Source: DASXUX01 sp036504595
GTDB taxonomy: Bacteria > Planctomycetota > SZUA-567 > H5-PLA8
NCBI GenBank assembly: GCA_036504595.1
Contig: DASXUX010000021.1
Span: 1-55,024, forward strand
DNA length: 55,024 nucleotides
Reading direction: 5' to 3'
A program made the position numbers and the translations under genes. Below are positions 41,209 to 49,185 of the stretch, piece by piece. The notes beneath the pieces are model-generated. The model saw only the letters and a program-made list of their open reading frames with translations, did no database searches and had not been told where the DNA came from. How positions within the stretch are numbered: the first letter of the stretch is position 1; every line of letters starts with the position of its first letter.

Positions 41209-41730
41209 ATGCAGGCTTCAGCGATCCTCAACATTCCTGCGTTTGAGGGCTTACTAGCATACGTTTTTGAGACTGGCGACCCGCAGGTGTACGAAGCGTA
41301 CTCGGAATATGGCCAGAAGCTGAAGAGATTCGATACCGTGCTGGCGCTGAACGCTCATCTGGGTGAGAAGATCAAGAAAGGACGAGGCTCGGACTACGGA
41401 ATCTACTACCCCGACATGAAAGGGACGATTCAGGAGGCACGAATAGCTCTCGACCCAAAAAAGTGCGGAGGGCACACCTTTTGGTACTCACTCGATGGCT
41501 GGGGAGTAATCCAGCTTCAATGTGATGTCGTAACAGGCCGTCGCGTTGAGTGTCGCATCGCCGTCAACACGCGCAAGCGAGCAAAGACGTGGTCGCGAAC
41601 GTACCCTGAGATGGGCCGGCCGGCGCTGTGGAATTGGAGCGCAGTCGAAAGTCACGCCGGGCAACTCATTCGCCGACTCAAAAACCTTGCCCGGCAGTCA
41701 CCAGACAAGGGAGCAAGAGCGAAGCGCTGA
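41209..41730 (+). CDS. Hypothetical protein
   Basis: A 173-residue protein with no signal peptide or transmembrane segment. Recognisable stretches: ILNIPAFEGLLAYVFETGDPQVYEAY, KRFDTVLALNAHLGEKIKKG and HTFWYSLDGWGVIQLQCDVV. The C-terminal part has a helical Arg/Lys-rich region (LIRRLKNLARQSPDKGARAKR). Family not recognised. ATG 41209 with GGAGG 9 bp upstream is chosen over a frame start at 41191. It is followed after 146 bp by a convergent protease gene with an inverted heptad array between. Confidence 0.65.
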   Translation: MQASAILNIPAFEGLLAYVFETGDPQVYEAYSEYGQKLKRFDTVLALNAHLGEKIKKGRGSDYGIYYPDMKGTIQEARIALDPKKCGGHTFWYSLDGWGVIQLQCDVVTGRRVECRIAVNTRKRAKTWSRTYPEMGRPALWNWSAVESHAGQLIRRLKNLARQSPDKGARAKR

Positions 41731-41747
41731 GTGCTGCGCAGTACGGC

Positions 41748-41871
41748 GGGTTCGAGGTTCATAGTTCGTGGTTTCGGGTTTGCAGGCGCGAAAGGGGAGT
41801 CTCGGGTTTCTGGTTTCTGGTTCGCAAGCGGACGCCGTTAACCACAAACCCGAAACTCGAAACCCGGAACC
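41748..41871. repeat. Inverted heptad repeat (GGTTTCG, GGTTTCT / AACCCGAAA)
   Basis: Left arm 41748-41781 (GGTTCGA, GGTTCAT, AGTTCGT, GGTTTCG) and an extra direct arm 41797-41824 (GGTTTCT, GGTTTCT). The right arm 41840-41871 has ACAAACCCGAAACTCGAAAC. Lies between convergent genes. Confidence 0.75.
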
Positions 41872-41876
41872 TTCCG

Positions 41877-44774
41877 TTATCTCGCTGTCCCGCTGGTGCC
41901 GGTCCGGTTCAGATAGAAAAGGTCCAGCACCCCGCGATAGATCGTCGTGGGCGACTCCACTTCGACGGGCATGCTGTGCAGGCCGCTGCTCGACGGGCTG
42001 CGCGTCATGCCATCCGAGGCGAAGATCGTTTCGAGCGGCAGATTCTTAAGCTGCACCTGCATCGTGCCGTGAGTCAGATCGAGCTTGAAGCTGCCATTCA
42101 CCGAACGGGACTGGCCGCGCGCATCCAAGGTCACCGTCTGAATCGTGCTGGGCGGCGTCGTGCCGTCGGCCGTTCCGCCGGCGCGAATCGTAAAGTTCTG
42201 GCCGGCGAAGCCGGGGATGTCCGCTCGCGCCTGCACAGAACTGCGCGCAAGGCTGGCAACAAAAAGCGTGAACTGGAAGCTGTCGTCGCCCGCGCTCGGA
42301 TCGCCGCGGAACTTCAGGGTCGCGCGCGGCTTCAGCGCGGTTGCCTGCGCAACCGGCTTCGTGACCTGGATGATCTTGGTGATGGGCGTATTTCCATCCG
42401 TGCTCAGGCTGACCGTGTACGTCCCCGCGGAGTTGTACGTATGTGACACGTTCCCCTTGTCAGTCCCGCTGTCCGTTGTTCCATCGCCAAAGTCCCATGC
42501 GTAGTTGGTTGTGCCGCCGGCCACTGCCGCCCCGGAGAAGGACACGGTCAGCGGCGCCGGGCCGGTGCTGGGCGAAGCCGAAATCGCAGGAACGATGTTC
42601 GCGGGTAACAGCGAGCGGTTGCAGCATAGCGAAAAAGGCTGGTCGCCATTGGGAATGCTCGCGCCGCTGACCAGCACCGTCCAGATGCCATCCATCGGGC
42701 CGTCAATCACGATCTGCTCGATCGGGTCCACCGTGTTTGGGCCCGTCCTGGTTGCCAGAGCGGACGGATTGTTCGCATTGAGGGAAAACGGGTAGATCTT
42801 CGTCCCATCGGGCGCCACGAGTTGCAGGTCCAGATCGTTCACCAGCGCTTTGGCCGCGCCGGGCGAACCGGCCACGTCCATCCAGCAGAGCGTCATCCGA
42901 AGCTGCGGAATGCCGGAAAGATCCATCAGATAGGTCTGCGTGGCGCTGTTGGTCACGAGGTCTTCCAGGCAAGGCGTGTACGCCGACCCCTTCCGCGCAT
43001 CGACCTGACGAATAGCTTCCTGAGCGTTGACGATCCCAAATCCATACGTCGCATCCGGACCGGGATTTCCAGCGTCACCCGCGGAGTTACACAGAATGGC
43101 CTTGATCATGCTGGCATTCGGCTCGCTGCCAAAAACGGTCTTAAATTCCTGAACCACCAGCGCCGCAACGCCGGTGACGACCGGGGTCGAAAAGGACGTG
43201 CCGCTGTTCTCCTGCGTGGAACTGGTGCCGAGATCCATGACCATTCCAGGCGGCGGAGCATCCGCACCCGGCGCGTTGCCGCCAAAGGCCGCCAGGTCAG
43301 GTTTGATGCGCCCCTCGTCCATCGGGCCGTGTTCGGAATAGAACGCGATGCCGTTGGTGGCACTGACCGGCGGTGAAGCGGAAGGATCGCCGGCACGGGC
43401 GTCTGAACTTGCCGAGGTGACGCAGATCGTGTTCTTCGCGCCCACGAAGTAATCGATGTGTTTGTAGAGCCCGCCGACTTCCTCGTTGCCAGCGGCAACC
43501 ACGAGCAGGTTGTTGCTGCGAATGGCGCTGTCCCAATCCGCCGAATCGACTTCGTACGACCCGAAATCCGTGGAGGCCAACCCCGCGGGCCCGTAAGAAT
43601 GATTGGACACGCGAGCGCCGCGGCCGGCGGCATCAACGATGTCAGTGGTCGCGAACGTGTCCGACGGTCCGACCGCATAAGCCAGCATGGAAACATCCGG
43701 CGCGACGCCCTTTGCCGCGGGCTTGTTCACGCCGCTGGAACCGATGACGCCCGTCACAGCCGTGGCGTGATCGACATTCATGGACGAAAGGCTTCCGTCG
43801 TTGTCGATATAAGTCAGCCGCGCTGAAAAGTCCTCGTGCGCATCCATTTTGCCCAATTCACGCAGCGCGACCTTCACGCCGGACCCCGTAATCTGAGCGG
43901 TATCGCGCACCGCCCGGATGTTCGAGACCGTATCGGACGTAATATCTCGCGAAGCCACCGGCGGCTGCACCCAGCTTACATAAGTGGTTTGGTCCAGCGC
44001 CGCCAAGTGACGCGCCAACGCGATCGGCGCAGCGACTTCAAAGCGCGGACCGAGAACGCTGCCCGGCCCAGCCTTCGCCTGCAGATTCGAAAGCTCCGGT
44101 TGAGCCGCCAAGGCCTGTTGCATGGCTTCCAGCCGGGTGCCCGGCTGCGCGAGCAGCAGCAGGCGCGCGTCGCCATTTTCGGCTTGAGCGTACGCGGGCA
44201 CCTGGCCGGCAAACACGCCGCGATTGAGCTTGTCGCGCGGATCGATCTGCGCGGCGGCGCGAACGAAGTCGAGAGCGAGCGCGTTTTGCAGCGCTTCAGG
44301 TTTGCCGCGCGCCAGCCACGCGTAACCGCTGACGTATGAAAGCAACTGCACCCCTTGCTTGGCGATCAGATCGCGCTCGGCCGGCCTGGGATGTTCCTTG
44401 AACTGCAGATAAACGGTTCTCTCAAGGGTGCCGTCGTCATTGCCAAGTTCGGCGTGGCCTGGCATCGGCAGCAGAGCCCGCGCACGGAGATCGATGACGT
44501 ACTTCTTCTCGGCCGGAGAAACCCAGTCGATGAACGCATGCGCCTGCCCGCGGTCGAAAAAGCCCTGGCCATCGTCGCGAGCAGAAGACAACGCTCCGCC
44601 CCACTGCATCCACGGCGCGGGCGGTGGAGCGGGCTGCTGCGCACCGGCTGCTACCACGGGAGGCGCCGGCGGCTGGATCGGAGCGGGGGCGGAGTCACGA
44701 CGGGCACAATAGAAAACGGCCAGACAAGTCAATACGGCGAGCGCCAGCGGACCCGTCCAGCGTAACTGCTTCAT
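41877..44774 (-). CDS. Subtilisin-family (S8) serine protease with PKD domain
   Basis: A 965-residue exported protease. N-terminal helix (LRWTGPLALAVLTCLAVFYC) then a proline-rich linker and a prodomain-like region to about 280. Catalytic segments: GSGVKVALRELGKMDAHEDF (about 292-311; the usual Asp position is Glu or shifted), DHATAVTGVIGSSG (His, about 335), NLLVVAAGNEE (oxyanion Asn) and NSGTSFSTPVVTG (Ser, about 524). The propeptide-like P/C domain region follows (QLRMTLCWMDVAGSPG, QLVAPDGTK). A PKD domain occupies about 728-780 (NYAWDFGDGT, GTYTVSLSTDG). The C-terminal approximately 170 residues form a beta domain that resembles the C-terminus of the giant protein. ATG 44774 has GGGAG upstream. 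Confidence 0.9.
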   Translation of the reverse strand: MKQLRWTGPLALAVLTCLAVFYCARRDSAPAPIQPPAPPVVAAGAQQPAPPPAPWMQWGGALSSARDDGQGFFDRGQAHAFIDWVSPAEKKYVIDLRARALLPMPGHAELGNDDGTLERTVYLQFKEHPRPAERDLIAKQGVQLLSYVSGYAWLARGKPEALQNALALDFVRAAAQIDPRDKLNRGVFAGQVPAYAQAENGDARLLLLAQPGTRLEAMQQALAAQPELSNLQAKAGPGSVLGPRFEVAAPIALARHLAALDQTTYVSWVQPPVASRDITSDTVSNIRAVRDTAQITGSGVKVALRELGKMDAHEDFSARLTYIDNDGSLSSMNVDHATAVTGVIGSSGVNKPAAKGVAPDVSMLAYAVGPSDTFATTDIVDAAGRGARVSNHSYGPAGLASTDFGSYEVDSADWDSAIRSNNLLVVAAGNEEVGGLYKHIDYFVGAKNTICVTSASSDARAGDPSASPPVSATNGIAFYSEHGPMDEGRIKPDLAAFGGNAPGADAPPPGMVMDLGTSSTQENSGTSFSTPVVTGVAALVVQEFKTVFGSEPNASMIKAILCNSAGDAGNPGPDATYGFGIVNAQEAIRQVDARKGSAYTPCLEDLVTNSATQTYLMDLSGIPQLRMTLCWMDVAGSPGAAKALVNDLDLQLVAPDGTKIYPFSLNANNPSALATRTGPNTVDPIEQIVIDGPMDGIWTVLVSGASIPNGDQPFSLCCNRSLLPANIVPAISASPSTGPAPLTVSFSGAAVAGGTTNYAWDFGDGTTDSGTDKGNVSHTYNSAGTYTVSLSTDGNTPITKIIQVTKPVAQATALKPRATLKFRGDPSAGDDSFQFTLFVASLARSSVQARADIPGFAGQNFTIRAGGTADGTTPPSTIQTVTLDARGQSRSVNGSFKLDLTHGTMQVQLKNLPLETIFASDGMTRSPSSSGLHSMPVEVESPTTIYRGVLDLFYLNRTGTSGTAR

Positions 44775-44985
44775 CAAGAGACTCCCGTTTCCCGCTCACT
44801 TAGAACCGGACGAACCGTCAGAAACTTCCCCGAAAGCAAGACGCAGGGCAATCCAAAAAGCGCCACCGAATCGGATGCCGGACAGGCGCACCGGCATTAA
44901 ACCTGCCGAGATATTGAAGGTTGCCCACTGAAAAAAGCAAACCGTAAATTGCATGGATCCTTCTGCGCCGCATGGTTGGTGATGT

Positions 44986-45014
44986 ATGACGCGCGTAAGT
45001 TTATGTGATATAGT
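44986..45014 (+). promoter_or_regulatory. Candidate promoter giving a leaderless or near-leaderless mRNA
   Basis: ATGACG (44986-44991; four of six matches to TTGACA) and TATAGT (45009-45014), spacer 17 bp. Transcription would start near 45021, about 3 nt before the ATG at 45024, which lacks a ribosome-binding site. Confidence 0.35.
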
Positions 45015-45023
45015 TCCCTGGGG

Positions 45024-45740
45024 ATGAAAACATTCTGTCCACAGTGCGAGCAGCTCATTGGCGCTGAAGACGTTAACGTCGCCAAGGATGTGGCATTCTG
45101 TCGAAAGTGTAACGAAGCGTATATCCTCTCCGATCTGGTCGCCGACTCCGAAGAAGCGCCATCCGAGCCGCCTGTCGATCTGCAAAACCCGCCGCGCGGC
45201 GCGTGGTACCGGCAGGACTGGGAGGGCTTCGAAGTCGGCGTGTCCACGCGCCACTATTCGGCTTTCTTCCTCGTGCCGTTCATGCTGGTCTGGTCCGGCG
45301 GTTCATTGGGCGGACTCTACGGCTCCCAGATCATGAGCGGCAAGTTCAGCCTGTTCCAGTCCCTCTTCGGCATTCCGTTCCTCATTGGCACGATCATCCT
45401 CGGCTCCATCGCGGTCATGTCCGTTGTCGGAAAGATCACCGTCACTGTCCGTGACAACGCGGGCTGCGTGTTCACCGGCGTGGGCCGGATCGGCTGGCGG
45501 CGGCGCTTCGATTGGGGCGAGGCGCAGAGAGTCTACGAAACGTTCAAGAACACCGGCAAGAGCACCTCCAAAGTGATTGTCATCGAAGGCAAGGAGCGGA
45601 CGGAGCTATCCGCCATCGAAAACGAGCGGCGCCACTTCTTCATGCTGCGCGCGCTTCAATATCTCCTCTCGCAACGCGGCCAAACAATTCCGGGTTCCCC
45701 CGATACCGAAAGCGCTGTCCAATGGGAGCGCTCCGCATGA
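45024..45740 (+). CDS. Zinc-ribbon membrane protein, function unknown
   Basis: A 238-residue protein. N-terminal zinc ribbon CPQCEQ...CRKCNEAY (Cys 5, 8, 26, 29) is followed by an acidic/proline linker (SEEAPSEPPVDLQNPP). Two transmembrane helices lie about 79-96 (FFLVPFMLVWSGGSLGGLYG) and 111-135 (FGIPFLIGTIILGSIAVMSVV). The C-terminal part has a beta-rich, PH-like pattern (KITVTVRDNAGCVFTGVGRIGW, SKVIVIEGKERTELS) and a final helix LRALQYLLSQRG. Family not recognised with certainty. Its stop overlaps the next ATG by 4 bp (ATGA), so the two are translationally coupled. No SD precedes ATG 45024. Confidence 0.78.
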   Translation: MKTFCPQCEQLIGAEDVNVAKDVAFCRKCNEAYILSDLVADSEEAPSEPPVDLQNPPRGAWYRQDWEGFEVGVSTRHYSAFFLVPFMLVWSGGSLGGLYGSQIMSGKFSLFQSLFGIPFLIGTIILGSIAVMSVVGKITVTVRDNAGCVFTGVGRIGWRRRFDWGEAQRVYETFKNTGKSTSKVIVIEGKERTELSAIENERRHFFMLRALQYLLSQRGQTIPGSPDTESAVQWERSA

Positions 45741-46813
45741 ATGCTCCGGCCACCCCGTCGCCCCGTCTTTTCCTGCTGCTAACCTTGGCGCTCGCGACGA
45801 CCGGTCGCGCTGGCGAACCCATCCCCATGACCGGCAACGTCCCCGCGTTCTGGAAGCCCTTCGATGACGCCATGCTCGCCATCCTCGCCGAATCAAAAGC
45901 TTCGGCCGGCACGCTGGCGGTCAGCTTCGAGGGCAAGCTGCTGCTGGAACGCGGCTATGGCTGGAGCGACAAGGACCGCACGCGCTCCACGGAGCCCGGC
46001 ACGCCCATGCGCATCGCCAGCGTGAGCAAGCCGATCACCGGCGCCGCCGTCAAGAAGCTCATCGCGGCGGGAAAGTTCACGTACGAGACGACGTTTTTCG
46101 ACTCTCTCGGTTTTCAGCCCCCCGGCGGGAAGCTCGGCGACCCGCGTGTACGCACCATCACTATCAAACAGCTTCTGGAACATCGCGGCGGATGGGATCG
46201 CGCGAAGTTCGGCGACCCGATGTTCATGATGCCGAAAGTTCGCGCCGAGTTGCAGCTCGGCCGCGCCCCTGCCGCGGCAGACGTGGTCCGCTGGATGCTT
46301 GGCCAGCCGCTGCAATTCGATCCCGGCAGCACCAGCGTGTACTCCAACTTTGGTTACTGCGTGCTCGGCCGCGTCATCGAAAAAGCCAGCGGCCAGACTT
46401 ACGAGCAGTACGTCAGTGAAACGATTCTCAAGCCTCTCGGCATGAGCAACACGTTCTTAAGCCGCAGCGCCGCAAAAGATCGCGACGAGCGCGAAGTCTG
46501 GTATCCGTGCAAGGACGACGAATTCTCAATTGAGGTGATGGATGCGCACGGCGGCTGGACGTGCAGCGCCGCCGATCTCTGCCGCTTCATGGACGCCTAC
46601 TGGATCAATGGCGAGCCCCGCAAGAAAGGCCAGAAGGCAAACTGGATTTTCTTTGGCAGCCTTCCGGGAACCACCTCCATGGCGATGCAGCGCGGGGATG
46701 GCGTCAACGTCGCCGTCCTCGTCAATAACCGCGCCGGCGGCGACAAGCTCCTCGGTAAGATCCGCCAGCTCACGGAAGACGCCGCCAAGCAGATGAATCC
46801 CTGGCCGCCGTGA
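45737..46813 (+). CDS. Serine hydrolase, beta-lactamase/class C family
   Basis: A 358-residue exported serine hydrolase of the beta-lactamase-related/esterase EstB group. Signal peptide LFLLLTLALATTGRAGE. The SxxK motif is ASVSKPITG (Ser about 94, Lys about 97), YSN is VYSNFGYCVLG (about 201-203), and the later segment MDAHGGWTCSAADLCRFMDAY carries the HGG-like third motif. Substrates of this group include peptidoglycan stem peptides and esters. The start overlaps the preceding stop codon as ATGA; the frame is open upstream to 45512 but that part is not conserved. Function beyond hydrolase is uncertain. Confidence 0.9.
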   Translation: MNAPATPSPRLFLLLTLALATTGRAGEPIPMTGNVPAFWKPFDDAMLAILAESKASAGTLAVSFEGKLLLERGYGWSDKDRTRSTEPGTPMRIASVSKPITGAAVKKLIAAGKFTYETTFFDSLGFQPPGGKLGDPRVRTITIKQLLEHRGGWDRAKFGDPMFMMPKVRAELQLGRAPAAADVVRWMLGQPLQFDPGSTSVYSNFGYCVLGRVIEKASGQTYEQYVSETILKPLGMSNTFLSRSAAKDRDEREVWYPCKDDEFSIEVMDAHGGWTCSAADLCRFMDAYWINGEPRKKGQKANWIFFGSLPGTTSMAMQRGDGVNVAVLVNNRAGGDKLLGKIRQLTEDAAKQMNPWPP

Positions 46814-46814
46814 T

Positions 46815-46892
46815 CTCGCTCTTAGCTCTTGGCTCTTGGAAGTGATCGCCCCGAATTCGCTTGCGTGGCCAAGAGCTAAGCGCCAAGAGCCA
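46815..46892. repeat. Inverted heptad repeat (AGCTCTTGGCTCTTGG)
   Basis: Left arm 46821-46839 (TAGCTCT, TGGCTCT, TGG). Right arm 46867-46892 (GGCCAAGAGCTAAGCGCCAA). Spacer about 27 bp. It fills the gap between two convergent genes. The unit here is RGCTCTT rather than RGTNNNN. Confidence 0.8.
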
Positions 46893-46894
46893 CG

Positions 46895-48430
46895 TTACTC
46901 GCTTTTTTTCAACGCATACAGTTTCTTCATCGTTCCAACATAGACAGTGCCGTTCGCGATGGCCGCGGTGCCGGCGATTTCCGCGCCCAACTGCGTCGCG
47001 CAGAGCACCTTCTTTTCGCGCCCGGCGGCCAGGATGCAGAAGTCGCCCTTCGCGCTGCGGCTGCCGACGTAGACTTTTCCGTCGGCGACCATACACGAGG
47101 CCCAGAGCTGTCCCATCATCTGATGCGTCCAGACCATCTTGCCGGTTTCGGCATCCACGCAGTGGACCATTCCGCCGCAATCGGTGATGTAGACCAGACC
47201 GTCGGCGATTGCCGGCGTCGCAATGCAGATATTGGCGATGGGGTACGACCAAATTTCGGCGCTCGTGGTGATGTCGCCGGTCTTGGTCGCATCGATGCAC
47301 TTCAGCCACGCCTGCCGCTTGCCTTGCCAGACGTCGCCGCCGGCGGTGGCGTAGATGCGATTCTTGTAGAGCACGGGCATGCCGGTGCACTGGCTGGGGC
47401 CTTCTTTCTTGTTGCCGCGGAACTTATGAACCTCCTGCTTCGGACACGTCGGATCGCAGTCGAAGCTCCAGACTTTCTTCAGCGTCTGGACCGTGGTGGC
47501 GCCGGCCTCCGTGCCGGCCGGCAGGGACGCCGGCGCTACCCCTTGCAGCGCCTCAAACGCGTAGCAGATGCCGTTGGCACCGCCAAGGAACACGAGCTTC
47601 TTGCCGTTGATCTCACCGATACCCGGCGAAGACCACGCCGCGTGCGGAATGTTCGGCGAGATGTTTTCATCTTCGCGCGCGAGGAACTTCCCTGTGGCTT
47701 TTTCGAAAACGGCAAGCGTCGGGGCCTGCGGGCAGCGGATTTTGATGTGCGTGTTGTCCACGCCGTTGCCCGTGTTGACGTACAGCAGCGGACCGTCCAC
47801 GAGAACAGAACAGTGCTGCGCGTCATGCGTGTAGATGCCGCACGCCGTGATCAGATTCGTCATCCAGATCACGTCCGCATCGTCGGGGCAAACTTCGTGC
47901 GCCGGCTGGCCCGCCACGGCCATGTGCTGGCCTTCGTCCTTGTACGGCCCATCGTTGCCGTTGGCCATCCCGTTGACGTCCAGGCAGACGACCTCGCCGC
48001 GATTGGTCACGGTGTAGACGCGGTCGCCGTCAATCGTGGCCGGCGAACACCAGCCGGTTTCGGGCCAGTCGAGGAACGGGTCGCCGCCTTCGCGCTTGGG
48101 AACCAGGAACTGCCAGATCAGCTTGCCATCCTTTTCGTCGAGGCACAGCAGCACGCCGCAATCATCTTTGTGCTTGGGATTGCGCGGAATCTTGTTGTTG
48201 CAGCCAATGAACACCTTGCCGCCAGCGACGGTTGCCGTGGCGAAGCTCTGCGTGCCCAGCGATGCCGTCCACTTTACATTCTTGCCGCTGACGAGATCGA
48301 AGCTGTCCACCAAGCCCGTCTCGCTCGAAACCATGTTGCGCGTGCGCGCCTCGCCCCATTGCGGCTGGTCTGCAGCGAAAACAGGCATGACGGCCAGCAC
48401 GGCGAGCAGGGCGGCAATGTTCTTTGGCAT
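46895..48430 (-). CDS. PQQ-type beta-propeller repeat protein (exported)
   Basis: A 511-residue exported protein with signal peptide (IAALLAVLAVMPVFAA). Several propeller blades of the outer-membrane assembly/PQQ-like type are visible: GKVFIGCNNK, LLCLDEKDGKLIWQF, VYTVTNRGEVVCLDVNG, VYITDCGGMVHCVDAETGKMVW, and VYVGSRSAKGDFCIL. The blade pattern VY(I/V)G...C(L/V)D..TGK.(V/I)W repeats about seven times. It has no visible Trp-docking quinoprotein cofactor site, so a carbohydrate- or protein-binding surface role is more likely than dehydrogenase activity. The segment GVAPASLPAGTEAGATT (47493-47540) is an in-frame repeat. ATG 48430 with GGAG about 10 bp upstream. Confidence 0.87.
   Translation of the reverse strand: MPKNIAALLAVLAVMPVFAADQPQWGEARTRNMVSSETGLVDSFDLVSGKNVKWTASLGTQSFATATVAGGKVFIGCNNKIPRNPKHKDDCGVLLCLDEKDGKLIWQFLVPKREGGDPFLDWPETGWCSPATIDGDRVYTVTNRGEVVCLDVNGMANGNDGPYKDEGQHMAVAGQPAHEVCPDDADVIWMTNLITACGIYTHDAQHCSVLVDGPLLYVNTGNGVDNTHIKIRCPQAPTLAVFEKATGKFLAREDENISPNIPHAAWSSPGIGEINGKKLVFLGGANGICYAFEALQGVAPASLPAGTEAGATTVQTLKKVWSFDCDPTCPKQEVHKFRGNKKEGPSQCTGMPVLYKNRIYATAGGDVWQGKRQAWLKCIDATKTGDITTSAEIWSYPIANICIATPAIADGLVYITDCGGMVHCVDAETGKMVWTHQMMGQLWASCMVADGKVYVGSRSAKGDFCILAAGREKKVLCATQLGAEIAGTAAIANGTVYVGTMKKLYALKKSE
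47493..47540. repeat. GC-rich palindromic repeat inserted in frame in the PQQ-propeller gene
   Basis: On the minus strand GGTAGCGCCGGCGTCCCTGC and GGCCGGCACGGAGGCCGGCG, which together encode GVAPASLPAGTEAGATT. The GGTAG(C/G)G, CCGGCGTCCCTGCCGG core is shared with the RNase R insert. Confidence 0.7.
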
Positions 48431-48651
48431 GAAACGCTCCGGTGTTTTCCCTGGGACAGAGTACACCACAATGCACAGGCTTTCAGATTTAAGGTTAAAT
48501 AGACTCTGAACGCCCGACTCGTCAGCCTTTACCCGACGAACACAAAGACCCTACGGATTATTCATTTTCATACAAAGAACTTCGCACTTGATTGTTGGCC
48601 AAAAGTGCGTACTGTTTCTTCCTCTAAACAGGGGTAAGAACGAGAGGGGAA

Positions 48652-49089
48652 ATGGACACAACCAGTACACATTTGATCTGCGAGTTCAGCGGCTGCAACC
48701 GTGAGGCGCTTTCCAGTGTGATGGCCATCAAGAACGCTATGTACGCCGCGGCTCGTGAGTCAAACGCCACGGTGCTCCACGGCTACTTCCACCAATTCAC
48801 GCCGTCCGGCGTCAGCGGTGTGCTGGGACTGGCCGAATCGCACATTTCCATCCACACCTGGCCCGAAGCGGATTACGCCGCCATCGATATCTTCACCTGC
48901 GGCCACACGGCCACTCCGATCAAAGGCATTTCGTACCTGAAAGGCGCGCTGCACGCCCGCGACGTGAAGATCACCGACATCACCCGCGGCATCCCGCTCC
49001 CCGACGGCACCTTCACCTGCCGCATCCACTCCAATCAGACCGTCAAGCCGCACGAGAGCGCTGAAGTGGCGGCAGTGATCAAAGCCTGA
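48652..49089 (+). CDS. speD: S-adenosylmethionine decarboxylase proenzyme
   Basis: A 145-residue prokaryotic class 1 SAM decarboxylase. It is self-cleaved before Ser63 in ESHISIHTWPE to yield a pyruvoyl cofactor. His68 and Cys83 (IDIFTCGHT) are the conserved processing/catalytic residues. The product, decarboxylated SAM, is the aminopropyl donor for spermidine. No speE neighbour is present, so the spermidine synthase gene must be elsewhere or a different aminopropyltransferase is used. The ATG at 48652 has GAGAGGGG upstream. It converges on the RNase R gene with an inverted heptad array between. Confidence 0.95.
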   Translation: MDTTSTHLICEFSGCNREALSSVMAIKNAMYAAARESNATVLHGYFHQFTPSGVSGVLGLAESHISIHTWPEADYAAIDIFTCGHTATPIKGISYLKGALHARDVKITDITRGIPLPDGTFTCRIHSNQTVKPHESAEVAAVIKA

Positions 49090-49095
49090 AGAAAC

Positions 49096-49182
49096 GACAG
49101 TTCTCAGTTCTAAGTTTTGAGTCTTTGGTTACTGGATCTTCAGCCTTAACTGAAAACTGAGAACTCAAAACTAAGAACTGTC
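49096..49182. repeat. Inverted heptad repeat (CAGTTCT, AAGTTTT / AGAACTG)
   Basis: Left arm 49097-49134 (CAGTTCT, CAGTTCT, AAGTTTT, GAGTCTT, TGGTTAC). Right arm 49147-49182 (AACTGAAAACTGAGAACTC, AAAACTAAGAACTG). Long imperfect hairpin between the convergent speD and rnr genes. Confidence 0.85.
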
Positions 49183-49185
49183 TTT

